Source: a virus. From it: 29,515 bases of DNA. The stretch is from the IMG/VR virus record IMGVR_UViG_3300042696_000074, positions 1-29,515 of that record. One strand, written 5' to 3'. The translations under genes and the position numbers were made by a program. The notes under the pieces were generated by a model. The model was not told the DNA's origin, searched no databases, and saw only the letters and a list, made by a program, of their open reading frames with translations. Positions 1-5,710 of the stretch are shown here, piece by piece (the stretch's first letter is position 1; every line of letters starts with the position of its first letter).

Positions 1-417
1 TTGGTAGGGCTTGTCCCACTTGCCGATTTGTACGTGCATGTAGAAGTTACAGCAGAAGTAGTCGGTCTGAATCTCCGACCTGTCCCAGTGGTGGCGAGAT
101 AGAATCTGAACAGCCTTGCCCATCACCCCGAAGCCAAGAGGGGTGAGATAGTAACCGTTGCTGCTGTAGTCGAGGAAGTCCCGACTGTGATTGTATAGCC
201 ACGTATAGTGGTTGAGTTGAGCATAGCGACTGCCCTGCTGCCAACCCTCAGCCCAGCCAGCCAGCACCTCCTCTGGCCCCTCCATCAGGGACAAGGTAAT
301 GCTGCTACCCATTGAAAAATTGTGGGTCGTCACTGAAAACTTCCAGCCAGGAAGCTCCTTTTTGAGAGCAGCACGCACCTCTTTGGCAATCTCAGTGGTA
401 GATTTGTAGTCGCTCAT
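1..417 (-). CDS. LPD29-like small phage protein, C-terminus cut by window edge
   Basis: The reading frame is open from an ATG at 417 to base 1 with no stop, giving 139 residues of an incomplete protein. The N-terminal part (about residues 9-60) has a helix with KEVRAALKKELPG, then WKFSVTTHNFSMGSSITLS and a GP-containing turn. This pattern, a basic helix followed by 'FSV...SSI', matches what I know of large polyvalent-protein domain 29 (LPD29), found alone or fused in phage and plasmid early proteins of unknown function. The rest is rich in Tyr and Trp (for example LNHYTWLYN). The ATG overlaps the stop of the upstream gene in an ATGA, so translation is probably coupled. The domain assignment is from memory of the motif. 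No enzymatic role is claimed. Confidence 0.75.
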   Translation of the reverse strand, partial: MSDYKSTTEIAKEVRAALKKELPGWKFSVTTHNFSMGSSITLSLMEGPEEVLAGWAEGWQQGSRYAQLNHYTWLYNHSRDFLDYSSNGYYLTPLGFGVMGKAVQILSRHHWDRSEIQTDYFCCNFYMHVQIGKWDKPYQ

Positions 418-686
418 GGTTTGATAACCTCCTGTAAGAACTGAGAAACGTTCGTCATCACGGCTGCATTGTCGAGCAAATCTTTAGCGGTAAAAAGCAC
501 ACCATTCGTCACATGCAGTTTGCATGTCCCATCCATCTCGCCATCAAACCACTCCACCCTGACCACCGTCGCACCCCCCGTAAAGCCTGCCACACAGTGC
601 GTCTTGCCATCCCTGTTCACCCAACTGCTCACCTTGCCGCCATATTTCCTGGCATTAAAGACGAACCTACTCTTGGCTACCTTCAC
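414..686 (-). CDS. hypothetical protein, 90 aa
   Basis: A 90-residue protein I do not recognise. It begins with a basic stretch (MKVAKSRFVFNARKYGGK), followed by a probable beta-rich core with alternating hydrophobic residues (residues 31-65) and a short C-terminal helix. No signal peptide, membrane segment or metal-binding cysteine set is seen. Its ATG overlaps the stop of the gene before it (683) and its stop overlaps the ATG of the next gene (417), both as 4-bp ATGA overlaps. This places it firmly inside the leftward early operon. The overlaps and lack of a better frame are the main evidence that it is real. Confidence 0.75.
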   Translation of the reverse strand: MKVAKSRFVFNARKYGGKVSSWVNRDGKTHCVAGFTGGATVVRVEWFDGEMDGTCKLHVTNGVLFTAKDLLDNAAVMTNVSQFLQEVIKP

Positions 687-913
687 ACTTGCACCCCATT
701 TACCCAGAAATCCAACTCACCCAACCCAGGATTGTGCTGCACCTCAGCAACCTGCCAGTAGCAAGCTCTCCCAAACTCGTCATAGAGGGGAGAGGTTTGA
801 GACAGGTATCTCACCATCGTTCTGGCATCCTCTTCCCTGTCGAATGTGGCGTAGGGGATTACCATTTCCATATCAGAGCTTGAATCTTCAACTACATGTG
901 ATAACACGTACAT
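683..913 (-). CDS. hypothetical acidic protein, 76 aa
   Basis: A 76-residue, mostly acidic protein with no recognised family. The segment TFDREEDARTMVRYLSQ (about residues 23-39) looks like an amphipathic helix, followed by GRACYWQVAEVQHNP in a probable strand. The ATG at 913 has a purine-rich ribosome binding site (AGAAGGGG) about 7 bases upstream. About 100 non-coding bases separate it from the previous gene, the largest gap in this part of the cluster, so a promoter could lie there, but I could not define one. Its stop overlaps the next ATG as ATGA. Confidence 0.7.
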   Translation of the reverse strand: MYVLSHVVEDSSSDMEMVIPYATFDREEDARTMVRYLSQTSPLYDEFGRACYWQVAEVQHNPGLGELDFWVNGVQV

Positions 914-1014
914 CAGACACCCCTTCTAAGCCCGATTTGCGGGTCATAGCGATGCGTTACCCTACTAACTGGTACAATCTAGCACGAAGCCATACAAAAA
1001 CTCTCTATGCTCTT

Positions 1015-1266
1015 CTATTTCAATCTCCAGTCTTCACACTTGGCAGAGATTAGCTCTTCCAGTGCAGCCAACGCTTCGAGATAGGTATCAAAGCGTGCAG
1101 TCTCCAGAGCTTCCACCCCATCCTCTGGCTTGCCCTTCATCCACCCCAGAATCACCACATAACCATGCCAGGTAGACTTGCTGCCTTTACTGACAATGAT
1201 GCGAACACCCGAAGCACCCCTGCTGATCAGATGTTCGGTGTACAAGTCAAAGTCGCTGCTATTCAT
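1015..1266 (-). CDS. hypothetical protein, 83 aa
   Basis: Unrecognised protein. I prefer the ATG at 1266 (MNSSDFDLY) over an ATG 14 codons upstream. It has a clear AGAGGGG site about 8 bases ahead and overlaps the stop of the preceding gene by only 8 bases, as is normal in this cluster. Residues 20-45 alternate hydrophobic residues (GVRIIVSKG, HGYVVILGW) as in a beta hairpin. Residues 55-80 form a likely helix (ALETARFDTYLEALAALEELI), where the phrase 'ARFDTYLEALAAL' resembles the 'F.t..eA..al' segment of small phage proteins that wrap one hairpin and a helix. No function is proposed. Confidence 0.7.
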   Translation of the reverse strand: MNSSDFDLYTEHLISRGASGVRIIVSKGSKSTWHGYVVILGWMKGKPEDGVEALETARFDTYLEALAALEELISAKCEDWRLK

Positions 1267-1447
1267 CAGCCACGCCCCTCTCTTGAAACTCAGCCAACTG
1301 GTTGGCATAGACCAGAGCGATTCTAAGAAGCTCTTTCATTCGCAACCACTGACCCCGTTCTTCAGCCTTCAAAGCCATCTCGAAGAAGCGTTCCATGTTG
1401 GACTCTATATCTTTCAAAATGTAATTCCTCTCTTCCACCCTCGTCAC
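1259..1447 (-). CDS. hypothetical helical protein, about 62 aa
   Basis: A short, almost wholly helical protein (ILKDIESNMERFFEMALK, then EELLRIALVYANQLAEF-type heptads), probably a small helical bundle. The start is uncertain because only GTG codons are available: 1459, 1447 and 1438. I chose 1447 because it forms a GTGA overlap with the upstream stop, the arrangement used repeatedly in this operon. However, the G-rich site there is very close, and the GTG at 1438 has better spacing. Its stop overlaps the next gene by 8 bases. Function unknown. Confidence 0.6.
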   Translation of the reverse strand: MTRVEERNYILKDIESNMERFFEMALKAEERGQWLRMKELLRIALVYANQLAEFQERGVADE

Positions 1448-1830
1448 TTCTCCCCCCACGCCCAGGCATAGAATGCGCCAGCCGATTCCCAGATTGTTCC
1501 ATCGAAGAGAAGTGTAGGTACAGGAGTTTGGCTATCCCTGTTCAAGCCAGGTCGAATGTTGAAGCAGTATTCGTCCCCCATATCCACACCATAGCCATCC
1601 ACCCACACAAACCAGCGTGCATACTCTTTGGAGTTGTCACCCTGCCAGGACTTGAGCAGCTTATACTTCCACCCTGTTTGCGGGTCAATCCACGATGCGT
1701 AAGGGTTGTCTGGTTTGCGAGACTTGCCAGCGGGGTTTTTGTTCACCCTCTCAGCCCCTGGCTTGCCAGTCTCACGTGCCACTTTTCTTGCTGCCTTCTG
1801 GGTGTCCCGAATTGTTTGGTAGTAGCTCAC
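1444..1830 (-). CDS. hypothetical protein, 128 aa
   Basis: An unrecognised protein with a basic, probably disordered N-terminal third (many Arg and Lys, for example KAARKVARETGKPG) followed by an aromatic-rich domain with WIDPQTGWKYKLLKSWQ and YARWFVWVDGYG. The GTG at 1830 is the likely start. It has AAAGGAG about 8 bases upstream and overlaps the previous stop as GTGA; an ATG eight codons further upstream has no comparable site. The Trp/Tyr-rich pattern is typical of small phage early proteins that bind host proteins or nucleic acid, but nothing specific can be assigned. Confidence 0.7.
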   Translation of the reverse strand: MSYYQTIRDTQKAARKVARETGKPGAERVNKNPAGKSRKPDNPYASWIDPQTGWKYKLLKSWQGDNSKEYARWFVWVDGYGVDMGDEYCFNIRPGLNRDSQTPVPTLLFDGTIWESAGAFYAWAWGEK

Positions 1831-2054
1831 TGTCCCTGCTCCTTTACAGACCAAAATTCAAAGGGTAACTCTCGCAACAACAGACGAACCCGACCACCCC
1901 ACACCGCTAAACAGTCACGCACCACCACACTTTGAGTAGTCACCTGCTCTATTTCAAACTCTCGACTGTTCACAACTTCCCCACCCTGCCAGCCTACATG
2001 CTGGAGAAGAACATCCCCCACCTGTAACTTGCCAACCTGCTCTTTGGTAATCAC
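1827..2054 (-). CDS. hypothetical beta-rich protein, 75 aa
   Basis: Start chosen at the GTG at 2054, which overlaps the previous stop as GTGA and has GGGAG about 7 bases upstream. A longer version from an ATG at 2087 would overlap the neighbour by 37 bases. The protein begins ITKEQVGKLQVGDVLLQH, then has alternating hydrophobic strands (FEIEQVTTQSVVVRD, RVRLLLRELPFEFWS). That is consistent with a small SH3-like or OB-like barrel in which 'L.vGDvl' leads into the first strand. Family not recognised and no function assigned. Confidence 0.7.
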   Translation of the reverse strand: MITKEQVGKLQVGDVLLQHVGWQGGEVVNSREFEIEQVTTQSVVVRDCLAVWGGRVRLLLRELPFEFWSVKEQGQ

Positions 2055-2260
2055 TTCGGCTCTCCCTTCACCAACAAGGCCAGACAACGCTTACAGGTAA
2101 CAGGCACATCACTATCTACCTCATAGGCAGCAGAGCGAATTACCCTGCCGCTGTTCCCCTTCGCCCCACAGAGGGCAGCTACACGCTGCCCCCACCCACC
2201 CCGACTCTTCAACTGCACACCCTCATGTACAGTCCTGCCAGCACCGAGCATCACTCGCAT
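2051..2260 (-). CDS. putative zinc-binding mini-protein, 69 aa
   Basis: A small protein with one His and three Cys in the order H12, C31 and C56-x2-C59 (VTCKRCLALL at the C-terminus). Short proteins ending in 'VTCKRCL' are common in genomes of phages of Gram-positive hosts and are usually annotated as zinc-finger or hypothetical proteins, so metal binding is likely but not shown. The ATG at 2260 is preceded by GGAGAG inside the end of the previous gene. The stop overlaps the next GTG. Partner and target unknown. Confidence 0.7.
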   Translation of the reverse strand: MRVMLGAGRTVHEGVQLKSRGGWGQRVAALCGAKGNSGRVIRSAAYEVDSDVPVTCKRCLALLVKGEPK

Positions 2261-2262
2261 GA

Positions 2263-2538
2263 TTATTCACTCTCCAAAAGATCATGCTGAACCAGTAACT
2301 CTTCAGCTTCTTCCACCGTCAGAGCTTGCGCCCAGGCATTTTTAATTTCGAAAACATCTTCAAACTTCCACCAACCAAAGACACTGTGAGGAATGCACAG
2401 GTAGGAATTGACATATACTTTGGCCTTTGGGTGCTTTCTTGCCCACTTCACAGCCCAGGCGAAGCGTTGATAACGCTTGACTTCCACGAGAGATTTACCA
2501 TCAGAGGATAAGTGATAGACAACGATTTTCTGTTTCAT
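2263..2538 (-). CDS. hypothetical protein, 91 aa
   Basis: The start at 2538 (MKQKIVVYHL) has a perfect AAGGAG 9 bases upstream. A longer frame to 2601 would run into the preceding gene. The sequence is a strand (KIVVYHLSSDGKSL), a Trp-rich helix (YQRFAWAVKWARKHP), another strand (KVYVNSYLCI) and an acidic C-terminal helix (TVEEAEELLVQHDLLESE). This alternating pattern resembles small phage proteins in which a two-strand sheet packs on one helix, but I do not recognise the family. Two bases separate its stop from the next ATG. Confidence 0.7.
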   Translation of the reverse strand: MKQKIVVYHLSSDGKSLVEVKRYQRFAWAVKWARKHPKAKVYVNSYLCIPHSVFGWWKFEDVFEIKNAWAQALTVEEAEELLVQHDLLESE

Positions 2539-2551
2539 AGGTGATTGCTCC

Positions 2552-2842
2552 TTAGCGAGTGATGCGACGAGTGTAATCTTGGATGCGTCGAGTGTGAGCA
2601 AAGAGGCGAACCCCCAAACTCAGCCGACACTCAGCCCTGTGTGCGTCACGCATCTCGTACACCATGCGTTGGGCATACTGGGGCAAAGCCGAGAAGCGGA
2701 GAGAGTCAGAGAAATTGATGTAGTGGAAGATATTGACCCGCTTCACATACTGCGAGTACACCAGCATGTCGCCATTGTCGAAGAGGGAAACGACCCAGTT
2801 ATTTTTGGTGTGTCGTTCCAGGATGCGAGGTTCATTGTACAT
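2552..2842 (-). CDS. hypothetical basic protein, 96 aa
   Basis: I choose the ATG at 2842 (MYNEPRILERH) because it has the AAAAAGGAAG site of the leader sequence shared with other genes in this cluster. A frame starting at 2902 would overlap the 53-aa gene upstream. The protein has an antiparallel-strand start (NNWVVSLFDNGDMLVYS) and then a long basic helix region with many Arg (ALPQYAQRMVYEMRDAHR, ending RRIQDYTRRITR). The basic end suggests nucleic-acid contact. Family not recognised. Confidence 0.65.
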   Translation of the reverse strand: MYNEPRILERHTKNNWVVSLFDNGDMLVYSQYVKRVNIFHYINFSDSLRFSALPQYAQRMVYEMRDAHRAECRLSLGVRLFAHTRRIQDYTRRITR

Positions 2843-2867
2843 AGTACAGGCTTCCTTTTTGTGAGAG

Positions 2868-3029
2868 TTACTTGGATAAACGATTCGCTTCATAGAGTGC
2901 ATCAGCCTTGCTGTTGTGGATGGACAGAACCAAATCGCACCACATCACAAACCATGCCTGATTGACAGGCGAGTACGCCACATGAATTCCATTGTGCAAG
3001 CGACTTTGTCGCTTCGAGCTTTGCTGCAT
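2868..3029 (-). CDS. short protein of 53 aa
   Basis: A complete frame from ATG at 3029 to TAA at 2868 encodes 53 residues, starting MQQSSKRQSRLHNGIHV and ending DALYEANRLSK. It has a strong AAGGAG site about 5 bases upstream and exactly fills the otherwise empty space between its neighbours. The core NGIHVAYSPVNQAWFVMW followed by a strand and the helix NSKADALYEANRL is the layout of many very small phage and plasmid proteins (two strands with a conserved Trp, then a short helix). Function unknown. Size makes it easy for gene callers to miss. Confidence 0.7.
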   Translation of the reverse strand: MQQSSKRQSRLHNGIHVAYSPVNQAWFVMWCDLVLSIHNSKADALYEANRLSK

Positions 3030-3041
3030 AGTTATAGCTCC

Positions 3042-3224
3042 TTAGAGGTTTACAGAGTAGTCACCACAGACCACCCTATCAGAGAACCAAAACGTTTCAT
3101 TGCGTCGAGTGTAACCAAAACCTTCATAGAAGACGGCAACCTGCTGCAGGGCAGCGAGAGCGTTATTAGCGTAGGCAGTAAAGACCACGCCAGTATCCAC
3201 ACGAGTTACATAGTAGAGTTTCAT
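3042..3224 (-). CDS. hypothetical protein, 60 aa
   Basis: A 60-residue protein starting MKLYYVTRVDTGVVFTAYAN, with a helix (NALAALQQVAVFYEGFG) and a final strand. This is the 'strand, helix, strand' form also seen in neighbours. Its ATG overlaps the stop of the larger gene upstream as ATGA, and there is little Shine-Dalgarno sequence. It is probably translated by ribosomes arriving from the upstream gene. No family recognised. Confidence 0.65.
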   Translation of the reverse strand: MKLYYVTRVDTGVVFTAYANNALAALQQVAVFYEGFGYTRRNETFWFSDRVVCGDYSVNL

Positions 3225-3943
3225 AGGATATTCTCAGAATCAATCAGACCTTCAACCAAGTCACACAGGCTATCCACAGATACACCCGCCTTGAAGCTGT
3301 CCACACGGAAACCCCACACAGCAGCTTGCCCCTCTTCAACAGTCACCCCTAAGAGCTTGCAACCCAACAACACAACCTTCGCCAACCGCTTGTAGTGACT
3401 GCCAGGATTGATGGAACCCTTCAAGCGTGTACCTGTCAGGATGTGGATCATGTGCTGGTCAACTGTGGCAAGTTTGCCCTCTTTGGGAAACTCCAAGTTA
3501 CGTGCAAAAGCAAAGGTCTTCTCACGAGTCTCTGGAATGTCGTTTCCATCCAAAGCATTGAAAGCATTCACACAGTTTTCCCACGTGTAGCCAACCCCAA
3601 ACTTTTGGGTTTTAAGATACGCTTTCCTGTCATCCAAGTCTTGGAAGAGGAAGTAAGCACGAATCGCCTTACCAGCATCCGCAAGATTCAACTCCCAGTT
3701 TTTTCCAGGTGACAGGCAAGAAACAACCTGACAAACTGTATGAATGCTGAGTTGAACGCCAAACTCTTTCGACAAGTCAACCGCCATGCACTCACACTCA
3801 TAGTTGGCGTTTACATACCACTGCATATTGACTGCAAAGCGTTCCTGCTTGGTCTGGGCTAAAGCGTACCAAGCAAGGAAGTTAGATAGCATCTGCTCAT
3901 CAGATGGAATCATAGACTTGTTGAGATTCTTTGAATCAGCCAT
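3221..3943 (-). CDS. helix-hairpin-helix DNA-glycosylase-like phage protein, 240 aa
   Basis: Start at 3943 (MADSKNLNK) chosen from the AAAAAGGA site 9 bases upstream. A longer frame would run through the terminator. Motifs in order: CLSPGKNWELNLADA (residues 76-90), a stretch with KTFAFARNLE (142-151), ATVDQHMIHILTG (159-171) and QAAVWGFR (206-213). I know this motif order from a family of hypothetical proteins common in phages of actinobacteria and others (I believe DUF7178). Its layout resembles HhH-GPD DNA glycosylases, in which a conserved Asp follows the hairpin; here D162 and H164 are the candidates. A role in DNA base modification, repair or protection is therefore possible but inferred. 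It is the largest gene of the leftward cluster and is preceded by a stem-loop and a terminator. Confidence 0.7.
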   Translation of the reverse strand: MADSKNLNKSMIPSDEQMLSNFLAWYALAQTKQERFAVNMQWYVNANYECECMAVDLSKEFGVQLSIHTVCQVVSCLSPGKNWELNLADAGKAIRAYFLFQDLDDRKAYLKTQKFGVGYTWENCVNAFNALDGNDIPETREKTFAFARNLEFPKEGKLATVDQHMIHILTGTRLKGSINPGSHYKRLAKVVLLGCKLLGVTVEEGQAAVWGFRVDSFKAGVSVDSLCDLVEGLIDSENIL

Positions 3944-3952
3944 TGTAGACTT

Positions 3953-3965
3953 TCCTTTTTGAGAG
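3953..3965 (-). promoter_or_regulatory. shared 13-base leader with Shine-Dalgarno (copy 2)
   Basis: On the minus strand this reads CTCTCAAAAAGGA, and the GGA is the ribosome binding site 9 bases before the ATG at 3943. The identical 13-mer with identical spacing precedes the gene starting at 4303, and a close variant precedes the gene starting at 2842. The reuse suggests a common translation-enhancing leader or a binding site for a phage or host regulator. Confidence 0.6.
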
Positions 3966-3969
3966 GGTG

Positions 3970-3988
3970 AGAGGGGCAAAGCCCCTCT
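3970..3988 (-). promoter_or_regulatory. 5' leader stem-loop before the HhH-like gene
   Basis: AGAGGGGC (3970-3977) and GCCCCTCT (3981-3988) are perfectly complementary over 8 bp around a 3-base loop. The hairpin is transcribed just before the Shine-Dalgarno of the gene starting at 3943. It has no T-tract, so it is unlikely to be a terminator. It could stabilise the transcript end, block or direct translation, or be a processing site. Confidence 0.6.
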
Positions 3989-4000
3989 TGAACACCCCAA

Positions 4001-4033
4001 AGATAAAAACCCGCTTGAAACATGCAAGCGGGT
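4001..4033 (-). terminator. intrinsic terminator after the first gene of the leftward cluster
   Basis: The stem ACCCGCTTG / CAAGCGGGT (4009-4017 with 4025-4033) is a perfect 9-bp GC-rich hairpin with a 7-base loop. On the minus strand it is followed at once by TTTTTATCTTT, the form of a Rho-independent terminator. It lies 43 bases past the stop of the gene at 4076-4303. Only about 57 bases separate it from the next ATG, with no clear promoter between. It may be partial or controlled by antitermination. Confidence 0.85.
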
Positions 4034-4075
4034 AAGTGTATATGCACTTAGGAGTGAGCTTAACCGTTGGGTTGA

Positions 4076-4303
4076 TTAGAGAAGACTTACAGCAAACAGG
4101 TGATTGTCGTGTCCATAGGCAATTGAATTCTTGGCGTGGACTAGTTCGCCCTGCTCTAGCATGGCGGTAACGCCAAACGCATTCGCATAAGCACGTATGC
4201 AAGCGTCAAGGGGTGATGTTGCCGAGATGGTCTTAAATTTCCCATTGTACAAGTCGAACACGAGATAATCTCGCTTTGGTAGAACAACATCAAAATCGCT
4301 CAT
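4076..4303 (-). CDS. hypothetical protein, 75 aa, first gene of the leftward cluster
   Basis: Begins MSDFDVVLPKRDYLVFDLYNGKF, with AAAAAGGA 9 bases upstream inside the shared leader. The middle TSPLDACIRAYANAFG forms a helix of the type 'sp.eAi..Ya...g', common in small phage proteins that also carry a flanking strand (YLVFDLYNGKFKTI). No function is recognised. Being first after the AT-rich intergenic region and directly followed by a strong terminator, it should be the most highly transcribed gene of the cluster if leftward transcription starts near 4350-4400. Confidence 0.75.
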   Translation of the reverse strand: MSDFDVVLPKRDYLVFDLYNGKFKTISATSPLDACIRAYANAFGVTAMLEQGELVHAKNSIAYGHDNHLFAVSLL

Positions 4304-4312
4304 TGTGAGGAG

Positions 4313-4325
4313 TCCTTTTTGAGAG
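4313..4325 (-). promoter_or_regulatory. shared 13-base leader with Shine-Dalgarno (copy 1)
   Basis: CTCTCAAAAAGGA on the minus strand, 9 bases before the ATG at 4303 and identical to the copy at 3953-3965. A variant with two extra bases (CTCTCACAAAAAGGA) lies at 2853-2867, before the ATG at 2842. Confidence 0.6.
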
Positions 4326-4330
4326 TAGTT

Positions 4331-4405
4331 GAGTTAAGCTCACTACTAAGTACATATATACTATTGCTAGAAGTATATATGTACCTATATAGATAGTCTT
4401 AACTC
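4331..4405. repeat. nested perfect inverted repeats upstream of the leftward cluster
   Basis: Inner arms GTACATATATACT (4350-4362) and AGTATATATGTAC (4372-4384) are perfectly complementary over 13 bp with a 9-base loop. Outer arms GAGTTAAG (4331-4338) and CTTAACTC (4398-4405) pair over 8 bp. A further pair, CTCTACTAAGT (4403-4413) and ACTTAGTAGAG (4445-4455), lies just to the right, and CTACTAAGTAC occurs twice as a direct repeat. Position immediately upstream of the first leftward gene suggests operator sites or part of an origin. Confidence 0.7.
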
Positions 4406-5088
4406 TACTAAGTACCTGACTACTTGTACTAATGTATATATAGGACTTAGTAGAGTATTACTACCTTCTGTAATCGAGTACTTTGGTATAGGATATTGCA
4501 TGATACAGAACTACTATACCTGTAGAATACTACTATCTCTCACTATAGTAGTCCATCCAAGTATAGTTACTAATCTATCAGATATTAAGAGCATATCCCA
4601 CTACAGGATTAGATTACTACTGTACATCTTGAGTCTAACTATAGACCTATGTCTCACGACAATAGTCTATAATACTCTCATTACATCTCTATTGAATGCT
4701 CATACCGTCTGATTAGCACCATATGATATGTTCACCTATACCACTGTACTCATAAGACTCTATAGGCTAGATATACCGCTATAACTTTACCTATAGATTC
4801 ACCCCTCATTCTGGTACACTCTGCGATTACTACTTGGGTACTAACTTACTAACCTTACTAACCTTAGCTAGGCATAAGGCGCAGTAGTTACCTTTTACAG
4901 GATTATCTCTGATTACTGACAAGCTTCGCTAGTCAAGCGTTTACACATGTTACCAGTGTAGATTGCCCATAGAGCATCTGCTCACTATGCACACGTAGTC
5001 ATAGCACGCCTTAGGCATAATCTCCCCCATGACAGGGGTCGTTAGCACGTTCTGGTTATAGCTATCGCTAGGTCTTAGAGCCTCCTCT

Positions 5089-5106
5089 TGCGCCAAACCT
5101 GGCGCA
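5089..5106. repeat. GC-rich hairpin in the centre of the AT-rich region
   Basis: TGCGCCA (5089-5095) and TGGCGCA (5100-5106) form a perfect 7-bp stem with loop AACC. A second perfect stem follows at 5125-5142. Neither is followed by a clean T-run on either strand, although TTTTT lies between them at 5118-5122. Confidence 0.6.
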
Positions 5107-5124
5107 CTTGCCTATCCTTTTTGT

Positions 5125-5142
5125 TGTGCCTTTGTTGGCACA
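5125..5142. repeat. second central hairpin
   Basis: TGTGCC (5125-5130) and GGCACA (5137-5142) pair over 6 bp around TTTGTT. It lies 18 bp right of the first hairpin. Together they mark the point where base composition switches from C-rich to G-rich on the plus strand. Confidence 0.5.
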
Positions 5143-5245
5143 CCCCAAGTATAGCCTTTTTCAGGGGGTAGGAACTTTTGTGTTTTCAGCCCCAAAAGGG
5201 GTATCACCTCTCGTGTAAAATGGGGTCAAAAACGGGAAAATTGGT

Positions 5246-5399
5246 GCTATATCTTGTAGTATAAAAAACCAATATGCTAGTTACCTTAATCACAGTAGTG
5301 CTATATCTTGCGTACTAAAAATTCAAGATAGTAGTTACCTTAAACACAGTAGCGCTATATTTTTCACACTAAAAATCTAATATAGTAGTTACCTTAATA
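5246..5399. repeat. three tandem 54-bp repeat units
   Basis: Units start at 5246, 5300 and 5354, exactly 54 bp apart. Each begins GCTATAT, has an A-run in the middle (TAAAAA-type) and then (C/G)TAGTTACCTTAA 34 bases after the first element. Units 1 and 2 continue with (A/T)CACAGTAG into the next unit. In units 2 and 3 the first element and the block before TAGTTACC form inverted repeats with different sequences: TATCTTG/CAAGATA in unit 2, CTATATT/AATATAG in unit 3. Unit 1 has only a weak equivalent. These resemble iterons of a replication origin or an array of regulatory sites; there are no spacers, so this is not CRISPR. Confidence 0.85.
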
Positions 5400-5710
5400 G
5401 TTAAGGTTACCAAAGGCAGTATATTGATATATTTATACTTAGTCTTAGTTATAGTCCTAGAGCGGTAGCTATAGTGTAGATGTTAGTTATAGTAGTTAGT
5501 ATGAGTATATTTATATCTAAGAGAGAGTAGTGGTTAGTAGTAGTATATTCCTATTAAGTATTGAGTAGTATATCTATTAACTTACTCTTAAAGAAGCAGT
5601 ATATTTAATATCTAGTATTGGTATAGTTAGTGGAGGTAGTATTAAAAGAGTAGTATTAGTATGGTCTTGGTATATTACTCTTCTATATGAGATATAGTAT
5701 CTTCTATATA

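Noticed and set aside
469-1053. 194-residue plus-strand frame opposite the left cluster
   Set aside because: Its composition is rich in Thr, Pro, Ser and His, typical of the antisense of coding DNA. The minus-strand genes have coupled starts and ribosome sites.
4500-4712. 70-residue plus-strand open frame in the AT-rich region, seemingly hydrophobic
   Set aside because: It has no Shine-Dalgarno site, and its Leu/Ile/Thr/Ser composition follows from the CTA/ATC-rich simple sequence. It is opposite in direction to the neighbours and lies in the compositionally biased part.
4861-5240. possible tRNA or structured RNA in the GC-richer island
   Set aside because: I could not find a cloverleaf, a T-loop GTTCAA-type sequence or an acceptor stem. 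Only the separate hairpins are supported.
5246-5399. 54-bp periodic repeats considered as a CRISPR array
   Set aside because: The units are contiguous and similar across their length, with no unique spacers, and no cas genes are nearby apart from a phage-type Cas4-like nuclease.
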